Positions 8,089 to 17,099 of a DNA stretch of 38,071 bases are shown here, piece after piece (position 1 is the first letter of the stretch; every line of letters begins with the position of its first letter). The notes under the pieces were generated by a model that was not told the DNA's origin, made no database searches, and saw only the letters and a list, made by a program, of their open reading frames with translations. A program made the translations under genes and the position numbers. The stretch comes from Verrucomicrobia bacterium UBA3222 (GTDB lineage: Bacteria; Verrucomicrobiota; Verrucomicrobiia; Opitutales; UBA9783). Location of the stretch: NCBI GenBank assembly GCA_002363035.1, contig DEWA01000004.1, positions 6,714 to 44,784 on the forward strand, given 5' to 3'.

Positions 8089-9081
8089 TTATCGGTTTTT
8101 GGCCAATTCTTCGCGCATGGCGGTATCGGCTTTCATGTTTTCAAGCTTATAATAGTCGATAACCCCCAGCTGTCCTTTGCGGAAAGCCTCCGCCAGTGCC
8201 AACGGAACCGCCGCCTGTGCTTCAACCACCTTCGCCTGCATTTCTTCCACTTTGGCTTTCATTTCCTGTTCCAATGCAACGGCACTGGCGCGACGGATTT
8301 CAGCCTGCGCCTGTGCCATGTTTTTGTTCGCTTCCGCCTGGGATACCTGCAATTTTGCACCGACATTTTCACCGATGTCGATGTCGGCAATATCAATGGA
8401 AAGAATTTCGTAAGCCGTTCCGACGTCAAGCCCGCGATCAAGCACCGTCTTGGAGATTTGATCGGGTGTTTCAAGAACCTGTTTGTAGGTTTCCGCCGAA
8501 CCGATCGTCGCGACAATCCCTTCGCCGACGCGCGCAATAATCGTATCTTCCTGCGCTCCGCCGACAAACTGATCCAGATTCGTACGAACCGTCACGCGTG
8601 CACGGACCTTAACCTGGATGCCGTCCTTTGCGACACCGTCGATGGTCATCTTGTCCTGAACTGCTTTCGGGCAATCAATCACTTTCGGATTCACCGATGT
8701 ATGTACCGCTTCAATAACGCTTTTCCCGGTTCCTTTGGTAGCCAAATCGATGGCACAGGCGCGTTCAAACGTCAATTCAATGCCCGCTTTGTCGGCCGCA
8801 ATCAGAGCCTGAACCGTTTTCGATACGTTGCCTTCCGCCAGATAATGTGCCTCCAGCTGATCCGTCGAAAGTTTGATGCCCGCTTTTATCGCGGCAATGC
8901 GACAGTCGACAATCAATCCGCAGGGTACTTTTCTCAGGCGCATCGCCACCAGATTAAGAATGCTGACATGCGCGCCTGCCAGCCAGGCTCTTAACCACAC
9001 CGTAAAAAACGAGAGCAACCATCCCGCCGATACGATGATCAAAAGAGCAACAATCACGATAACCAAATCTCCGCCGCTCAT
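8089..9081 (-). CDS. floA: Flotillin-like protein FloA (YqfA family)
   Basis: A membrane-microdomain scaffold protein. From the ATG at 9081 the product (about 330 residues) begins [26 protein letters not shown], a re-entrant or single membrane helix. It is followed by the FloA-specific segment ([26 protein letters not shown]) and an SPFH core ([33 protein letters not shown]). The Ala/Glu-rich coiled-coil end ([40 protein letters not shown]) completes the family layout. The frame is open to 9117, but the earlier codons overlap the -35 and -10 boxes, so Met at 9081 is the start. The downstream membrane protein may be its partner. Confidence 0.95.
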   Translation of the reverse strand: MSGGDLVIVIVALLIIVSAGWLLSFFTVWLRAWLAGAHVSILNLVAMRLRKVPCGLIVDCRIAAIKAGIKLSTDQLEAHYLAEGNVSKTVQALIAADKAGIELTFERACAIDLATKGTGKSVIEAVHTSVNPKVIDCPKAVQDKMTIDGVAKDGIQVKVRARVTVRTNLDQFVGGAQEDTIIARVGEGIVATIGSAETYKQVLETPDQISKTVLDRGLDVGTAYEILSIDIADIDIGENVGAKLQVSQAEANKNMAQAQAEIRRASAVALEQEMKAKVEEMQAKVVEAQAAVPLALAEAFRKGQLGVIDYYKLENMKADTAMREELAKNR

Positions 9082-9087
9082 GGCAAC

Positions 9088-9117
9088 ATTATATCTCTTA
9101 CCCGGAAAACAAAGCAA
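9088..9117 (-). promoter_or_regulatory. Promoter of floA
   Basis: TTGCTT (9117-9112), an 18-base spacer and a perfect TATAAT (9093-9088). Only six bases separate the -10 box from the ATG at 9081, so the mRNA should start at, or one base from, the start codon. No Shine-Dalgarno sequence is present. Confidence 0.75.
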
Positions 9118-9215
9118 GGATAAGGAAGCGCATTCAACTTTGCATTCATACGGGGACGAACCGCCAAAATCCGCCGAACCGCGAACACAACGGTTGTTTC
9201 AAATCAAACGCTCCT

Positions 9216-10346
9216 TTACGTCACATTGAACTTAAACAGCGCAATATCGCCTTCTTGAAAAAGGTAATCCTTGCCTTCCAGGCGCAGTTTGCCCTTTTCG
9301 CGCGCGCCGACAAAGCCGCCGTCGGCAACAAAATCCTCGTACGAAATAACTTCCGCCTTGATAAAACCGCGCTGAAAGTCGGTGTGGATAATGCCCGCGC
9401 ATTCGGGAGCCTTCATGCCGAGTTTGAACGTCCAGGCGTGAACTTCCTGCGGTCCGGCGGTAAAGTAGGATGCCAATCCGAGCAGTTTGTACGCCGAACG
9501 AATGAGTGTATCGGCACCGCTTTCTTTTAAATTCAAAGACTCCAAATACGCGCGTGCGTCTTCGCGGGAGAGTTCGGACAATTCCGCTTCCAGTTGCGCC
9601 GAAATCACACACACGGAGACACGGGAATTGGTTTCGACGGACGCATCGGAAAGGGATGCAATCTTTTCCTTTACCGCCTGAACGTACGCATTGTCGGACG
9701 GATTGTTCAAATCGCCTTCCGAAACGTTGCAAACGTAAATGACGGGTTTGCGCGTCAACAAACCGAAGGACTTCAATAAGTGTGCTTCCTCCTCGTTGAC
9801 GTCAAACGTACTTGCCGGCTTTCCGTCGTTGAGGTGCGCGTATAAACGTTGCAAGAGCCGGTGCGTTGCGACGGCGGTTTTGTCGTTCGATTTGGCTTTT
9901 TTTGCCCACGTATCAACCTGTTTCTCCACCGATTGTACGTCGGCAAGAAGCAGTTCGGTGTTAATCACTTCGATGTCGCGGATCGGATCGACTTTCCCCA
10001 TGGTGTGCACGATATCGTCGTCTTCGAAACAACGCACCACCTGAATAATCGCGTCCGTTTCGCGAATGTTCGCCAGAAATTGGTTGCCGAGCCCTTCGCC
10101 TTTGTACGCATCCTTGACGATGCCGGCGATGTCTACGAATTCGATGGCGGCGGGAACAATCTTTTCGGTGTGCACCAGGCGCGCCAAAATTGCCAAACGC
10201 TCATCGGGTACTTCCACGCAACCGATATTGGGCTCAATCGTGCAAAACGGGTAATTCGCCGCCTCGGCTTTGTGCGTGCGCGTAACGGCATTAAAGAGCG
10301 TGCTTTTCCCGACGTTCGGCAAGCCGACAATCCCGACCCTCAACAT
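9216..10346 (-). CDS. ychF: Ribosome-binding ATPase YchF
   Basis: An Obg-related P-loop protein that prefers ATP. The Walker A motif GLPNVGKST is at residues 8-16, the switch region is [20 protein letters not shown], and NVSE (about 208-211) replaces the NKxD of true GTPases, which is the YchF hallmark. The C-terminal TGS domain ([15 protein letters not shown], ending [11 protein letters not shown]) is complete. Length (376) is close to the usual 363. The start has a purine-rich GGAAGG just upstream. It is a monocistronic-looking gene and has no functional link to its neighbours. Confidence 0.97.
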   Translation of the reverse strand: MLRVGIVGLPNVGKSTLFNAVTRTHKAEAANYPFCTIEPNIGCVEVPDERLAILARLVHTEKIVPAAIEFVDIAGIVKDAYKGEGLGNQFLANIRETDAIIQVVRCFEDDDIVHTMGKVDPIRDIEVINTELLLADVQSVEKQVDTWAKKAKSNDKTAVATHRLLQRLYAHLNDGKPASTFDVNEEEAHLLKSFGLLTRKPVIYVCNVSEGDLNNPSDNAYVQAVKEKIASLSDASVETNSRVSVCVISAQLEAELSELSREDARAYLESLNLKESGADTLIRSAYKLLGLASYFTAGPQEVHAWTFKLGMKAPECAGIIHTDFQRGFIKAEVISYEDFVADGGFVGAREKGKLRLEGKDYLFQEGDIALFKFNVT

Positions 10347-10453
10347 ACCTTCCTTTTATGACGTTCGGACGCAAAAGAAAATGTTATTTTCGCGGGGTAA
10401 CCCGCTTCGTTACCTTAACGTTGCGGACGGATAAAACAAAGGCTTTTGTACAT

Positions 10454-10984
10454 TTACGGCTTTTGAAGTTCCCAAATACACGGTTCTTTGCCTTCCGTTT
10501 GTTGCAAAAGATACAAACGCTCTTCGTACAACATCGGGGTAATGCGCGTTTGTTCGTCCAAACGCAGCGGTTGCTCCGAAAAGGAGTAATGCTTATTTCG
10601 GTAACGCAAGGTGCCTTCGAAGCGGTTTGACAGAAGCGTTTCTTTTCCCAATTCCAATGTCAGCGTTTGACCGAGGCGATTGTCTCGTACGGTAAGCGTT
10701 TTTTGTGAAGCATCGACGTTAAGCAACGTGACGTCGTCGAACGTTTCGCCGATGTGTAACGAAAAAACACGCCCGTCTTCCGCTTTTAACAGATACCGAA
10801 TGTTTGAAGTTTCCGCCGAAAAACCTTTGTACATAAAACGGCAGGGAACGAAGCGAAACGTTTCCAAAACGAAGACTTCATCTCCTTTGGGTGGCAACGG
10901 TTGCAGCCAATCGCGCGCGAACGTATCGTTCGGAACGGTGACGAACAGGGTTAGGGGAAGAAAAAGACAAAACCAAGATTTCAT
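10454..10984 (-). CDS. Exported GspC/PilP-like periplasmic protein
   Basis: A 176-residue protein with a signal peptide or N-terminal membrane helix (SWFCLFLPLTLFVTV). The small beta-rich domain contains IRYLLKAEDGRVFSLHIGET and LLNVDASQKTLTVRDNRLGQ. That alternation (a residue stretch describing itself as a formatted parameter, then a short loop and a second beta pair) resembles the homology region of GspC and PilP, which links the inner membrane to the secretin. Its start overlaps the stop of the secretion-type ATPase gene by four bases (ATGA). The pair is therefore probably a detached part of the type II secretion or pilus machinery. The family call is inferred from pattern and context, not from a diagnostic motif. 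Confidence 0.5.
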   Translation of the reverse strand: MKSWFCLFLPLTLFVTVPNDTFARDWLQPLPPKGDEVFVLETFRFVPCRFMYKGFSAETSNIRYLLKAEDGRVFSLHIGETFDDVTLLNVDASQKTLTVRDNRLGQTLTLELGKETLLSNRFEGTLRYRNKHYSFSEQPLRLDEQTRITPMLYEERLYLLQQTEGKEPCIWELQKP

Positions 10985-12180
10985 GATTTTTGTTCGTTAA
11001 AAAACCGACCGTTGCCCTGCCACGAAAATTGCGGCGATGCTTCGTCCGACCGCCACGTTTGGTGGATTTGCAGCCGGACGTTGTCCTTAAATTCCTCAAA
11101 AGCAATTCCCAGTTCTTTACAGCGAAACGGTACCAGCGACAGCGTGTTGGCGTGAAGCGTTGTGAGTACCAAAAATCCCGATAAACTTGCGTAAAAAGCG
11201 GCTTTGGCGGTTTCAGAATCGCGTATTTCTCCGATCATGACGGCGTCGGGATCCTGTCGCAACGTCCCGGATAGGGCTTCTTCGAAGGTTAAATCATTTT
11301 TGACGTCAATTTCCGTCTGCACCCAATCGTCGATTTCCGCTTCGACGGGATCTTCCAGAGATATCAGTTTTAAACCCTGTTGCGCAAACAGCCGACCGAG
11401 CGCGTATAAAGTCGTTGTTTTTCCGCTTCCCGTGGGACCGGAAATTAAAATCATGCCGGAGCGCTGCTTCGAAATTTCCGTTTCCAGAAACGCACGCAGT
11501 CGCGGCGGGAAATGAAGCGCATCGATTTGGAACGGCAACGTTTGTTCGCTCAACAGACGCAGGGTCAACGATTGCGCGCCGCCGTCGGTAAGGTACGAAA
11601 TGCGTCCGAAAATAATTTTGCCGTTCAAATTGTACCGAAAATGCCCCTCTTGATTTTCAAAGGTTTCGCTGAAATTTAAGTTCCCCAGAACGAGAAAACT
11701 GCGCAACAGCAACAGACCGTCTTCGTAAGGCAGTTCCTTCGTGTTTTTTACTGTGCGCGCGCAACGAAACGATACCGAAGCCGAACGCCCCGCCAACGCA
11801 ACAAAACAGTCGGAAGCTTTTAACCGAATCGCCTCCTCCAGTACCCGCCGTATATGAAGATTTTCGGAGCTCTCAACAACATCCTCATCCCAAAGCGACG
11901 GTTCCGTGCAAAGCGTCCAGGCGCGTCCCGTTGCCCGTTCCAAATACGGCAGGCAGGAAACGAATTCAACATCTTCGACGCAAAGAACACACCGATCGGG
12001 CGTTTCGCGAAAACGCAAACCGCAGGCGCGCAGAACCTCAAACGTCGCTTGCGGACGGTGCGGCGGAAGTTTTTTGAGGGCACGCAGTTGTCGATGACGC
12101 CTTATCGCATCCCGAGCATGCGCCGCTCTTGTGATCGGAGCACGAACCGCACGAAGCATGCTGCTTGTAATCCGTTTCAT
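10981..12180 (-). CDS. Compact GspE/PilB-family secretion ATPase
   Basis: This hexameric-type ATPase would power pseudopilus or pilus assembly. Walker A GPTGSGKTT is at residues 248-256, the Asp box SLEDPVE at 274-280, Walker B DPDAVMIGEIRD at 310-321 and the His box LTTLHAN at 339-345. At 399 residues it is shorter than GspE. The N-terminal domain is reduced, the usual ASDIHIEP patch is ASDCFVAL, and the tetracysteine zinc element that normally follows the His box is missing. The ATG at 12180 has GGGAG eight bases upstream, but this start overlaps fmdB by 143 bases in another frame. No other ATG lies downstream until the ATPase core. Confidence 0.85.
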   Translation of the reverse strand: MKRITSSMLRAVRAPITRAAHARDAIRRHRQLRALKKLPPHRPQATFEVLRACGLRFRETPDRCVLCVEDVEFVSCLPYLERATGRAWTLCTEPSLWDEDVVESSENLHIRRVLEEAIRLKASDCFVALAGRSASVSFRCARTVKNTKELPYEDGLLLLRSFLVLGNLNFSETFENQEGHFRYNLNGKIIFGRISYLTDGGAQSLTLRLLSEQTLPFQIDALHFPPRLRAFLETEISKQRSGMILISGPTGSGKTTTLYALGRLFAQQGLKLISLEDPVEAEIDDWVQTEIDVKNDLTFEEALSGTLRQDPDAVMIGEIRDSETAKAAFYASLSGFLVLTTLHANTLSLVPFRCKELGIAFEEFKDNVRLQIHQTWRSDEASPQFSWQGNGRFFNEQKS

Positions 12181-12343
12181 AAAAGCCGCTCCCTTTGAAC
12201 AAAATGCCGCATCCTTCGCCGATTTTTCGCTTCAAAGCCGATTTACCGCACGCCGGACAGATCGTCCGTGCCGGTTCGCTCATGGAATGAAAAATCTCAA
12301 ACGTTTGCCCGCAGGCTTCACACACATAATCGTACGTCGGCAT
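12038..12343 (-). CDS. FmdB-family zinc-ribbon protein
   Basis: A 101-residue regulatory-type small protein. MPTYDYVCEACGQTFE is the canonical FmdB start, with Cys at 8 and 11 pairing with Cys29 and Cys32 (CPACG) to form a zinc ribbon. The usual GILFKGSGFYETDY patch follows. The C-terminal tail carries further Cys residues (CGSCSDHKSGACSGC) of unclear role. FmdB proteins are common but their function is poorly known. The last 143 bases also encode the N-terminus of the downstream ATPase in a different frame. Confidence 0.88.
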   Translation of the reverse strand: MPTYDYVCEACGQTFEIFHSMSEPARTICPACGKSALKRKIGEGCGILFKGSGFYETDYKQHASCGSCSDHKSGACSGCDKASSTTACPQKTSAAPSASDV

Positions 12344-12615
12344 ACGTTTCTTCCCTACGCCGATTGGGGAAGGTTGGCAAGGGAAAAGGGCGTTCGGTTT
12401 GTTGTATGCGTTTCAAACGAAAGTGCAACGAAACGGTTGAAAATGTACAAAATTCCAAAACACTGCGGAGATTTTCGGGCAATTTATGCAATGCCGGCGT
12501 GCCGATTTCGCCTGACGGAACCCGGACAAAAGTCGCATCAAAAAAACGGCGCGCCTCATGCGGAACCCAATCCCAGTCTGTGTCCCGAAATTGCATCCCG
12601 TACCGTCGATGGATT
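12344..12615 (-). other. Gap between fmdB and the radical SAM gene
   Basis: Besides the candidate fmdB promoter I see no supported gene. A minus-strand frame (12629-12318) could encode a roughly 90-residue product (MQFRDTDWDWVPHEARRFF from 12596), but it has no ribosome site, no recognisable domain, and it overlaps both neighbours. I leave it unannotated. Confidence 0.3.
12352..12380 (-). promoter_or_regulatory. Possible promoter of fmdB-ATPase operon
   Basis: TTGCCA (12380-12375), 17 bases, then TAGGGA (12357-12352), eight bases before the ATG. The -10 box is weak, but the geometry repeats that of the better promoters in this window. Confidence 0.35.
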
Positions 12616-13590
12616 TTAACGCGGCGCAAACGCCTGCGCTAACCGCTCCATGTCGATTGTCGGCGCGTTAAATTCCAAACGCGGGATGCCGAGTTGCATG
12701 CATTCGCGGCAGGTTGCGCTTTCTTGATGTACCCGTTGCCATTTTTCCGGCGTCATTTCAAAGACGTCGCCGAGATCTTCGTCGACCAAACAGCACAGAA
12801 CACAACGACCGTCGGCATCGATCGTCAGATTGGGAGCCATGGGGCAGCGGGTTGTCGGTTTCAAGTTTCCCATGCCGATGCCCGTCAACAGATCCCGCGC
12901 GACATTGTTCAAATACTCTCTGTCCAAAGTTCCCTGCAAAAAATCTTTTAACTTTTCCCAATCGTTGATGACCGCAAACACGGGATGGCATGTGATGTCT
13001 AATGCTTTTGCGAAATAATATGCCGCCTGCAGTTCGTGCAAATTGAACTGATAGACATGAAAGTAGATATAGAATTCACCAACAAAGCCGTGTTGTCGGA
13101 ACGTACGAACGATGATTTCGATGTTTTCCTTAATGCGTTCGAAATTAAAACGGTGAATTTTGTCGTATGACGCCTGACTGAAACCGCACATCGAAAACTT
13201 TACAAAACCGATGTTCGAAGCATCAAAGGTATCGGGCAGTTTCGGCAAAACGGCGGCATTGGTGCTGAGCGCAACAAGGCAATTTTCTTTTTTCGAAATC
13301 TCGATAATTTTCGCAAATTCCGGATGCAACATCGGTTCGCCCCAGTTGTAAAGGTGAATTTTTGTTCCTTCTTCGACAAACCCCTGTGCTTTCAAATAAC
13401 GCAAAACACGTTCGAATAACGGAACTTCAATAAACTTTGCGCGCCTGTTACATGGGGGGATCTTGTTGCGGTTACGAAACCCCGTTTGGCAGTAATAACA
13501 CTGCGCGTTGCAAACGTTGCAAATATCAAACGCCAAATGTTTTTCGGTGTATTGCGAAAAGGTCGATGACGATGAGGTGACGTTTGACAT
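12616..13590 (-). CDS. Radical SAM protein with SPASM-like C-terminal Cys cluster
   Basis: The radical SAM 4Fe-4S motif is CNAQCYYC (Cys27, 31 and 34, counted from Met at 13590). The GGE-like motif reads NWGEPMLHPEF. C-terminal cysteines CPMAPNLTIDADGRCVLCC and CRECMQLG form a SPASM-type auxiliary cluster. The frame opens at 13665, but AGGAGAGG lies just before the ATG at 13590, which also gives a normal N-terminus. SPASM proteins modify peptides or, in some branches, sugars and cofactors. No precursor peptide or glycosyltransferase is adjacent, so the substrate cannot be named. Confidence 0.88.
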   Translation of the reverse strand: MSNVTSSSSTFSQYTEKHLAFDICNVCNAQCYYCQTGFRNRNKIPPCNRRAKFIEVPLFERVLRYLKAQGFVEEGTKIHLYNWGEPMLHPEFAKIIEISKKENCLVALSTNAAVLPKLPDTFDASNIGFVKFSMCGFSQASYDKIHRFNFERIKENIEIIVRTFRQHGFVGEFYIYFHVYQFNLHELQAAYYFAKALDITCHPVFAVINDWEKLKDFLQGTLDREYLNNVARDLLTGIGMGNLKPTTRCPMAPNLTIDADGRCVLCCLVDEDLGDVFEMTPEKWQRVHQESATCRECMQLGIPRLEFNAPTIDMERLAQAFAPR

Positions 13591-13688
13591 AAAGCCTCTC
13601 CTGGAATTTTTTCGAAAAATACGGAGGTTTTCAACAAAAAACGCCATGAAAAAGCATACCCGCAACGACTTTAAGGAGTATTATGATT

Positions 13689-14729
13689 TTAACCTTCGTC
13701 CGTATTACCGTCTTTCAAAATCTCCCCAATCCACCGTCGATGCGGACCGCTCAGAGCAACGGCGTGCAGTTCGGTTATCGGGAAAAATCTGCATCCTTCA
13801 AACGGCGATTGTTCGAAAAATGCTTCCGAACGGTTTCCGTTCGTCGATGAGTGCGGTTGATAAACAACTTCCGTGTAAGTTGTATTCGTAACGGTACGTT
13901 TGGCGCGGAAGATTTCGTTTAAATTGGAAAATCGTTCTCTTCGTTCTTCCGTCAATTCCGGCAGTTCCCATAACTGTTTGTTGCCGATAAGCGACGGTTC
14001 AAGTAATAATTTTTTGTTCGTTAAGAGCCACAGGCGGTCGACGGTTTTTTTAAAGTGCGGTGTCGAATGAAAGTGTGGGCAGAGTTCGACGGTATGTTCC
14101 CGAAAAGCTTTGCAAAGCGTTTGGATCGGACAATGTTTGCAGTCGGGTGCCGTCGGCGTACATACAACGGCTCCCAGTTCCATCATCGCTTCGTTAAAAA
14201 TTCCCGAATGTTCCTTATCCAACAGGCGTTGCGCATGCGGTGTCGCCCAAACGATCGCGGCGGCTTTGGACGTAAAAATCTCGGAATCATTAAAAACGCG
14301 CGCCAGTACCCGAACAACGTTGCCGTCGACCACGGCGATCGGTTCGTTCCAAGCGATACTCGCAATTGCGGCGGCGGTGTAAGAACCGATGCCGGGATAA
14401 TGTAAGAGTTCCCGATACGACCGTGGCGGATTTTGGACAAAATGCTGCGCGGTTTGATGCAAATGCCGTGCGCGCGCATAATAACCGAGACCCGACCATT
14501 GACGAACGACGGCTTCAACGGATGCAGACGCGAGAACTTCAAAGTTCGGGAATATCGTCATCCAACGTTCAAAATACGGCAGGACAGTCTTTACCTGCGT
14601 CTGTTGGAGCATAAACTCGGAGACAACGGTTTTGTATAAAGACGGCTCGCGCCGCCACGGCAAATCGCGCGCGTTTTGTCGGAACCATTGCAACAACATA
14701 CGGCGGAAAGAATGTTCAAAATCGGGCAT
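13689..14729 (-). CDS. mutY: A/G-specific adenine DNA glycosylase MutY
   Basis: Removes adenine mispaired with 8-oxoguanine. Catalytic Glu38 lies in SEFMLQQTQV, the helix-hairpin-helix in YPGIGSYTAAAI (about 111-122), and catalytic Asp135 in VDGNVVRVLAR. The 4Fe-4S cluster is C-x6-C-x2-C-x5-C at residues 190-206. The C-terminal NUDIX-like 8-oxoG recognition domain is present (LWLLTNKKLLLEPS, LWELPEL). The frame is open to 14930, but those 67 extra residues have no family match and would cover the divergent neighbour. I place the start at Met 14729, giving a normal 346-residue enzyme. Confidence 0.96.
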   Translation of the reverse strand: MPDFEHSFRRMLLQWFRQNARDLPWRREPSLYKTVVSEFMLQQTQVKTVLPYFERWMTIFPNFEVLASASVEAVVRQWSGLGYYARARHLHQTAQHFVQNPPRSYRELLHYPGIGSYTAAAIASIAWNEPIAVVDGNVVRVLARVFNDSEIFTSKAAAIVWATPHAQRLLDKEHSGIFNEAMMELGAVVCTPTAPDCKHCPIQTLCKAFREHTVELCPHFHSTPHFKKTVDRLWLLTNKKLLLEPSLIGNKQLWELPELTEERRERFSNLNEIFRAKRTVTNTTYTEVVYQPHSSTNGNRSEAFFEQSPFEGCRFFPITELHAVALSGPHRRWIGEILKDGNTDEG

Positions 14730-14740
14730 TTTTCGGTTCC

Positions 14741-14769
14741 AGGGTAGAAGGTTTGCGTGTTTTTGCCAA
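14741..14769 (-). promoter_or_regulatory. Possible promoter of mutY
   Basis: TTGGCA (14769-14764), 17 bases and TACCCT (14746-14741), 11 bases before the ATG. It predicts a leader of only a few bases. The -35 box is good and the -10 box weak. Confidence 0.4.
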
Positions 14770-14851
14770 AATTTATTTCCCGTACGGGGTCTTTCCCGTC
14801 GGCGTGTTTGGATTGATGCGAACGAGGATTTTTTCCCTAATAAAACCAACC

Positions 14852-17095
14852 ATGGGAACGGTGCACACGCTTTCGGCAACTTCCGCCGAGGAAAGTTTCG
14901 AACAGCTTCAAACCTGCATGCGTGGTGCAAATTCGTACGGTATCGTTGTACCGCAGGCGCATTTTTTGGAACAATTTTTGCGTTTTTACACCGAATTCCC
15001 GCGCGAACGGCTTTATACGCCGAGTTCGCTGTTAAACGCCTGCGGTTTGAAGCCCGTTTCGAGTGAAATTTCCCTGTTGTCGGAAAAATTTAACGAATTT
15101 GCCGATCCGTCGCTTTTGGAGTTTAAAGACGAGACCCTCGAAGCATGGTTAAAGCAACAATCGTATGTATTTTGGAATTTCGACTTGGAGGTAAAAGTAC
15201 CGTTTGAACGCTGTATTTTCTTCGGATCGTTTTCGCATGAACAGAAACAGCATCTTGTCAATGTTTTGCGTTGTCGCGAATACTTTGTTTTGCAACGAAC
15301 GTTTTCAAAAAGCGCGCCAAAAGACGAAGAAACCAATCTTCATGTGCATCGATATGAGACCGTTGCGGCAGGTTATGCGTGGGTCGAGCGCATGAAGATG
15401 GAACACCCGAATGCCTGCGGTGTTTTGCTCCCGACCGCCGAGCCGTTGATGACGTTGTTTCGAAAACCGTCGCCGAAGCGGGCTTTAGCGTGGGTAGATT
15501 GGCAGGGAGAAGGAACCGTCGGAAGTTTTTTGGCGTATGCACAAACAGGAACCGATCCAGAAACTTTTCAAACATGGCAACGTGATTGCGATAAAGCGTT
15601 TCGGGACTGCCTGACGGAGAATTTTGACGTTTTGCGCGAACGTTTGATGCAAGAAGGAAAAACATGGATTGAACCGTTTGTATGTTGCGATTTTCTGGCT
15701 TCCGACACGATCGGCAATTATATAACTTTACTTCAAAACGCAGAACCGCCGTCGGAATTTACAAATCTTTCCGTTCTTCAAACATGCCCGTTAGTCGTGA
15801 CCAAGCGCGCGTTTTTTGCGTATTTGCGGCGTCTTTTGCAGCATCGTTCAGGTTTTGAAACCGATGTACTGCGGTGGGATGAAGCTGTTTATTTACCCGT
15901 AAAAGAGGGTTTTGTTCCGCAGGCGGTTCCAACAGGAAGTGGGACGGATGCAAACGTTTCAGCGTGGATGACGGAAGTTGTTTCCCGCGGCGGTTCGTTG
16001 CGTTTGGGTGTGCCGTTGTGGGATCGAAACGGCGAACCGCTGCAACCGCTTTTGGAGAACACGACCGCGTCCGAAGACATTGAAACGGACGATGTATCAT
16101 CGGATGAGGTTGATTTATGGAAAGTGTCGACAGGAACAGATAATCATTCCGCGCAAACGATTGAAACAACGACGGACGGTCGCACGTACATAACGGTCAG
16201 CAATGCATTGTCGATTGCGGCGAGTGCATATGAAAAACGTCCGCAACCGAACATCCTGCGTTTTCCGGAGCACGTTCGGGATGAAAAAACGGTTCTTCCC
16301 GCCGTTCAAACGAGCCTGCAGGCAAAGGATATCCTGCGCATACCGACGGCGTTGATTCATTTTTCCTGTAAAAATTGGGAACGTTTTTACCTTTGTCCGC
16401 GGAAAACGTGGCTGGAGAAAATTTTAAGAACCGTCTCCGTTCCGTTGCATCCGACGGTATCGAAGGCTCTGTTTCTGGGCGAAAGCATTCATGATAATTT
16501 AATTTTTCTCCGTCAGCCGCACGATTTGAACGCATGGCGGGCATCCATACAACAGCGTTCCGATGCCCGTTGGGAAAAGCTCCGACGGTATCATCCGAAC
16601 GTTTCTCTTCTGCGACAGCGGCATCAACGGGCGTTGGAATACAGTCTTACGATGGCGGCGGCGTGCGAAGAATTTTTATACGACGGTTGGCGGCTTTATT
16701 CCGAATATACCTTGCCGAAAGAAAGTCTATATACGGGACGTATTGATCTGTTGGCGGTACATCGGGAAAGACAAAAAATTGCCGTCATCGATTACAAATC
16801 GGGGCTCAACGAAACCTTCACGCCAAGAATGCTGAAAAGCGGTCACGGCTGGCAGCTGTTGCTGTACGGGCAAGCAATGCAGATGCTGTATCCGACGTAT
16901 GATATGGAATTGCGGATGATCCTGCGGACGAGGGAGGCGAAAATTCTGCGTTTGGATGAAGTCGTGGACGTTGTTTCTCAAATGAACGCATGGATTGAGG
17001 AATTTCGCCAATCGGGTTTATACAAAGATCTGCCGGAGGAAAAAGCCGAAACGCTTCCGTTGGCGTTCGTCGGCGGGAAAGCACGCAGGTATTGA
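14852..17095 (+). CDS. Large protein with C-terminal RecB/AddB-type PD-(D/E)XK nuclease domain
   Basis: The last 200 residues carry all motifs of the RecB-family nuclease: FLGESIHDNL (the GxxxH helix), YTGRIDLLAV (catalytic Asp), AVIDYKSG (Asp-x-Lys) and QLLLYGQAM (the Q-x3-Y motif). The domain is preceded by a Cys-containing segment (FSCKNWERFYLCPRKTWLEKIL) like the entry to the AddB nuclease. The N-terminal 500 residues resemble the degenerate helicase half of AddB/RexB: they have no Walker A motif. The frame is open from a TTG at 14753. The ATG at 14852 is preferred because TTGATG and a TAATAA-like -10 box sit at the spacing seen for other genes here. A partner helicase (AddA/RecB) is not in the window. 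Confidence 0.8.
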   Translation: MGTVHTLSATSAEESFEQLQTCMRGANSYGIVVPQAHFLEQFLRFYTEFPRERLYTPSSLLNACGLKPVSSEISLLSEKFNEFADPSLLEFKDETLEAWLKQQSYVFWNFDLEVKVPFERCIFFGSFSHEQKQHLVNVLRCREYFVLQRTFSKSAPKDEETNLHVHRYETVAAGYAWVERMKMEHPNACGVLLPTAEPLMTLFRKPSPKRALAWVDWQGEGTVGSFLAYAQTGTDPETFQTWQRDCDKAFRDCLTENFDVLRERLMQEGKTWIEPFVCCDFLASDTIGNYITLLQNAEPPSEFTNLSVLQTCPLVVTKRAFFAYLRRLLQHRSGFETDVLRWDEAVYLPVKEGFVPQAVPTGSGTDANVSAWMTEVVSRGGSLRLGVPLWDRNGEPLQPLLENTTASEDIETDDVSSDEVDLWKVSTGTDNHSAQTIETTTDGRTYITVSNALSIAASAYEKRPQPNILRFPEHVRDEKTVLPAVQTSLQAKDILRIPTALIHFSCKNWERFYLCPRKTWLEKILRTVSVPLHPTVSKALFLGESIHDNLIFLRQPHDLNAWRASIQQRSDARWEKLRRYHPNVSLLRQRHQRALEYSLTMAAACEEFLYDGWRLYSEYTLPKESLYTGRIDLLAVHRERQKIAVIDYKSGLNETFTPRMLKSGHGWQLLLYGQAMQMLYPTYDMELRMILRTREAKILRLDEVVDVVSQMNAWIEEFRQSGLYKDLPEEKAETLPLAFVGGKARRY

Positions 17096-17099
17096 CGCA

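Noticed and set aside
12616..13590. Radical SAM peptide-modification (RiPP) cluster
   Set aside because: No short precursor gene with ribosome site, transporter or peptidase is adjacent; FmdB and mutY are unrelated neighbours.
14730..14930. Longer N-terminus for mutY
   Set aside because: The extra 67 residues do not match the family and would overlap the divergent nuclease gene and both promoters.
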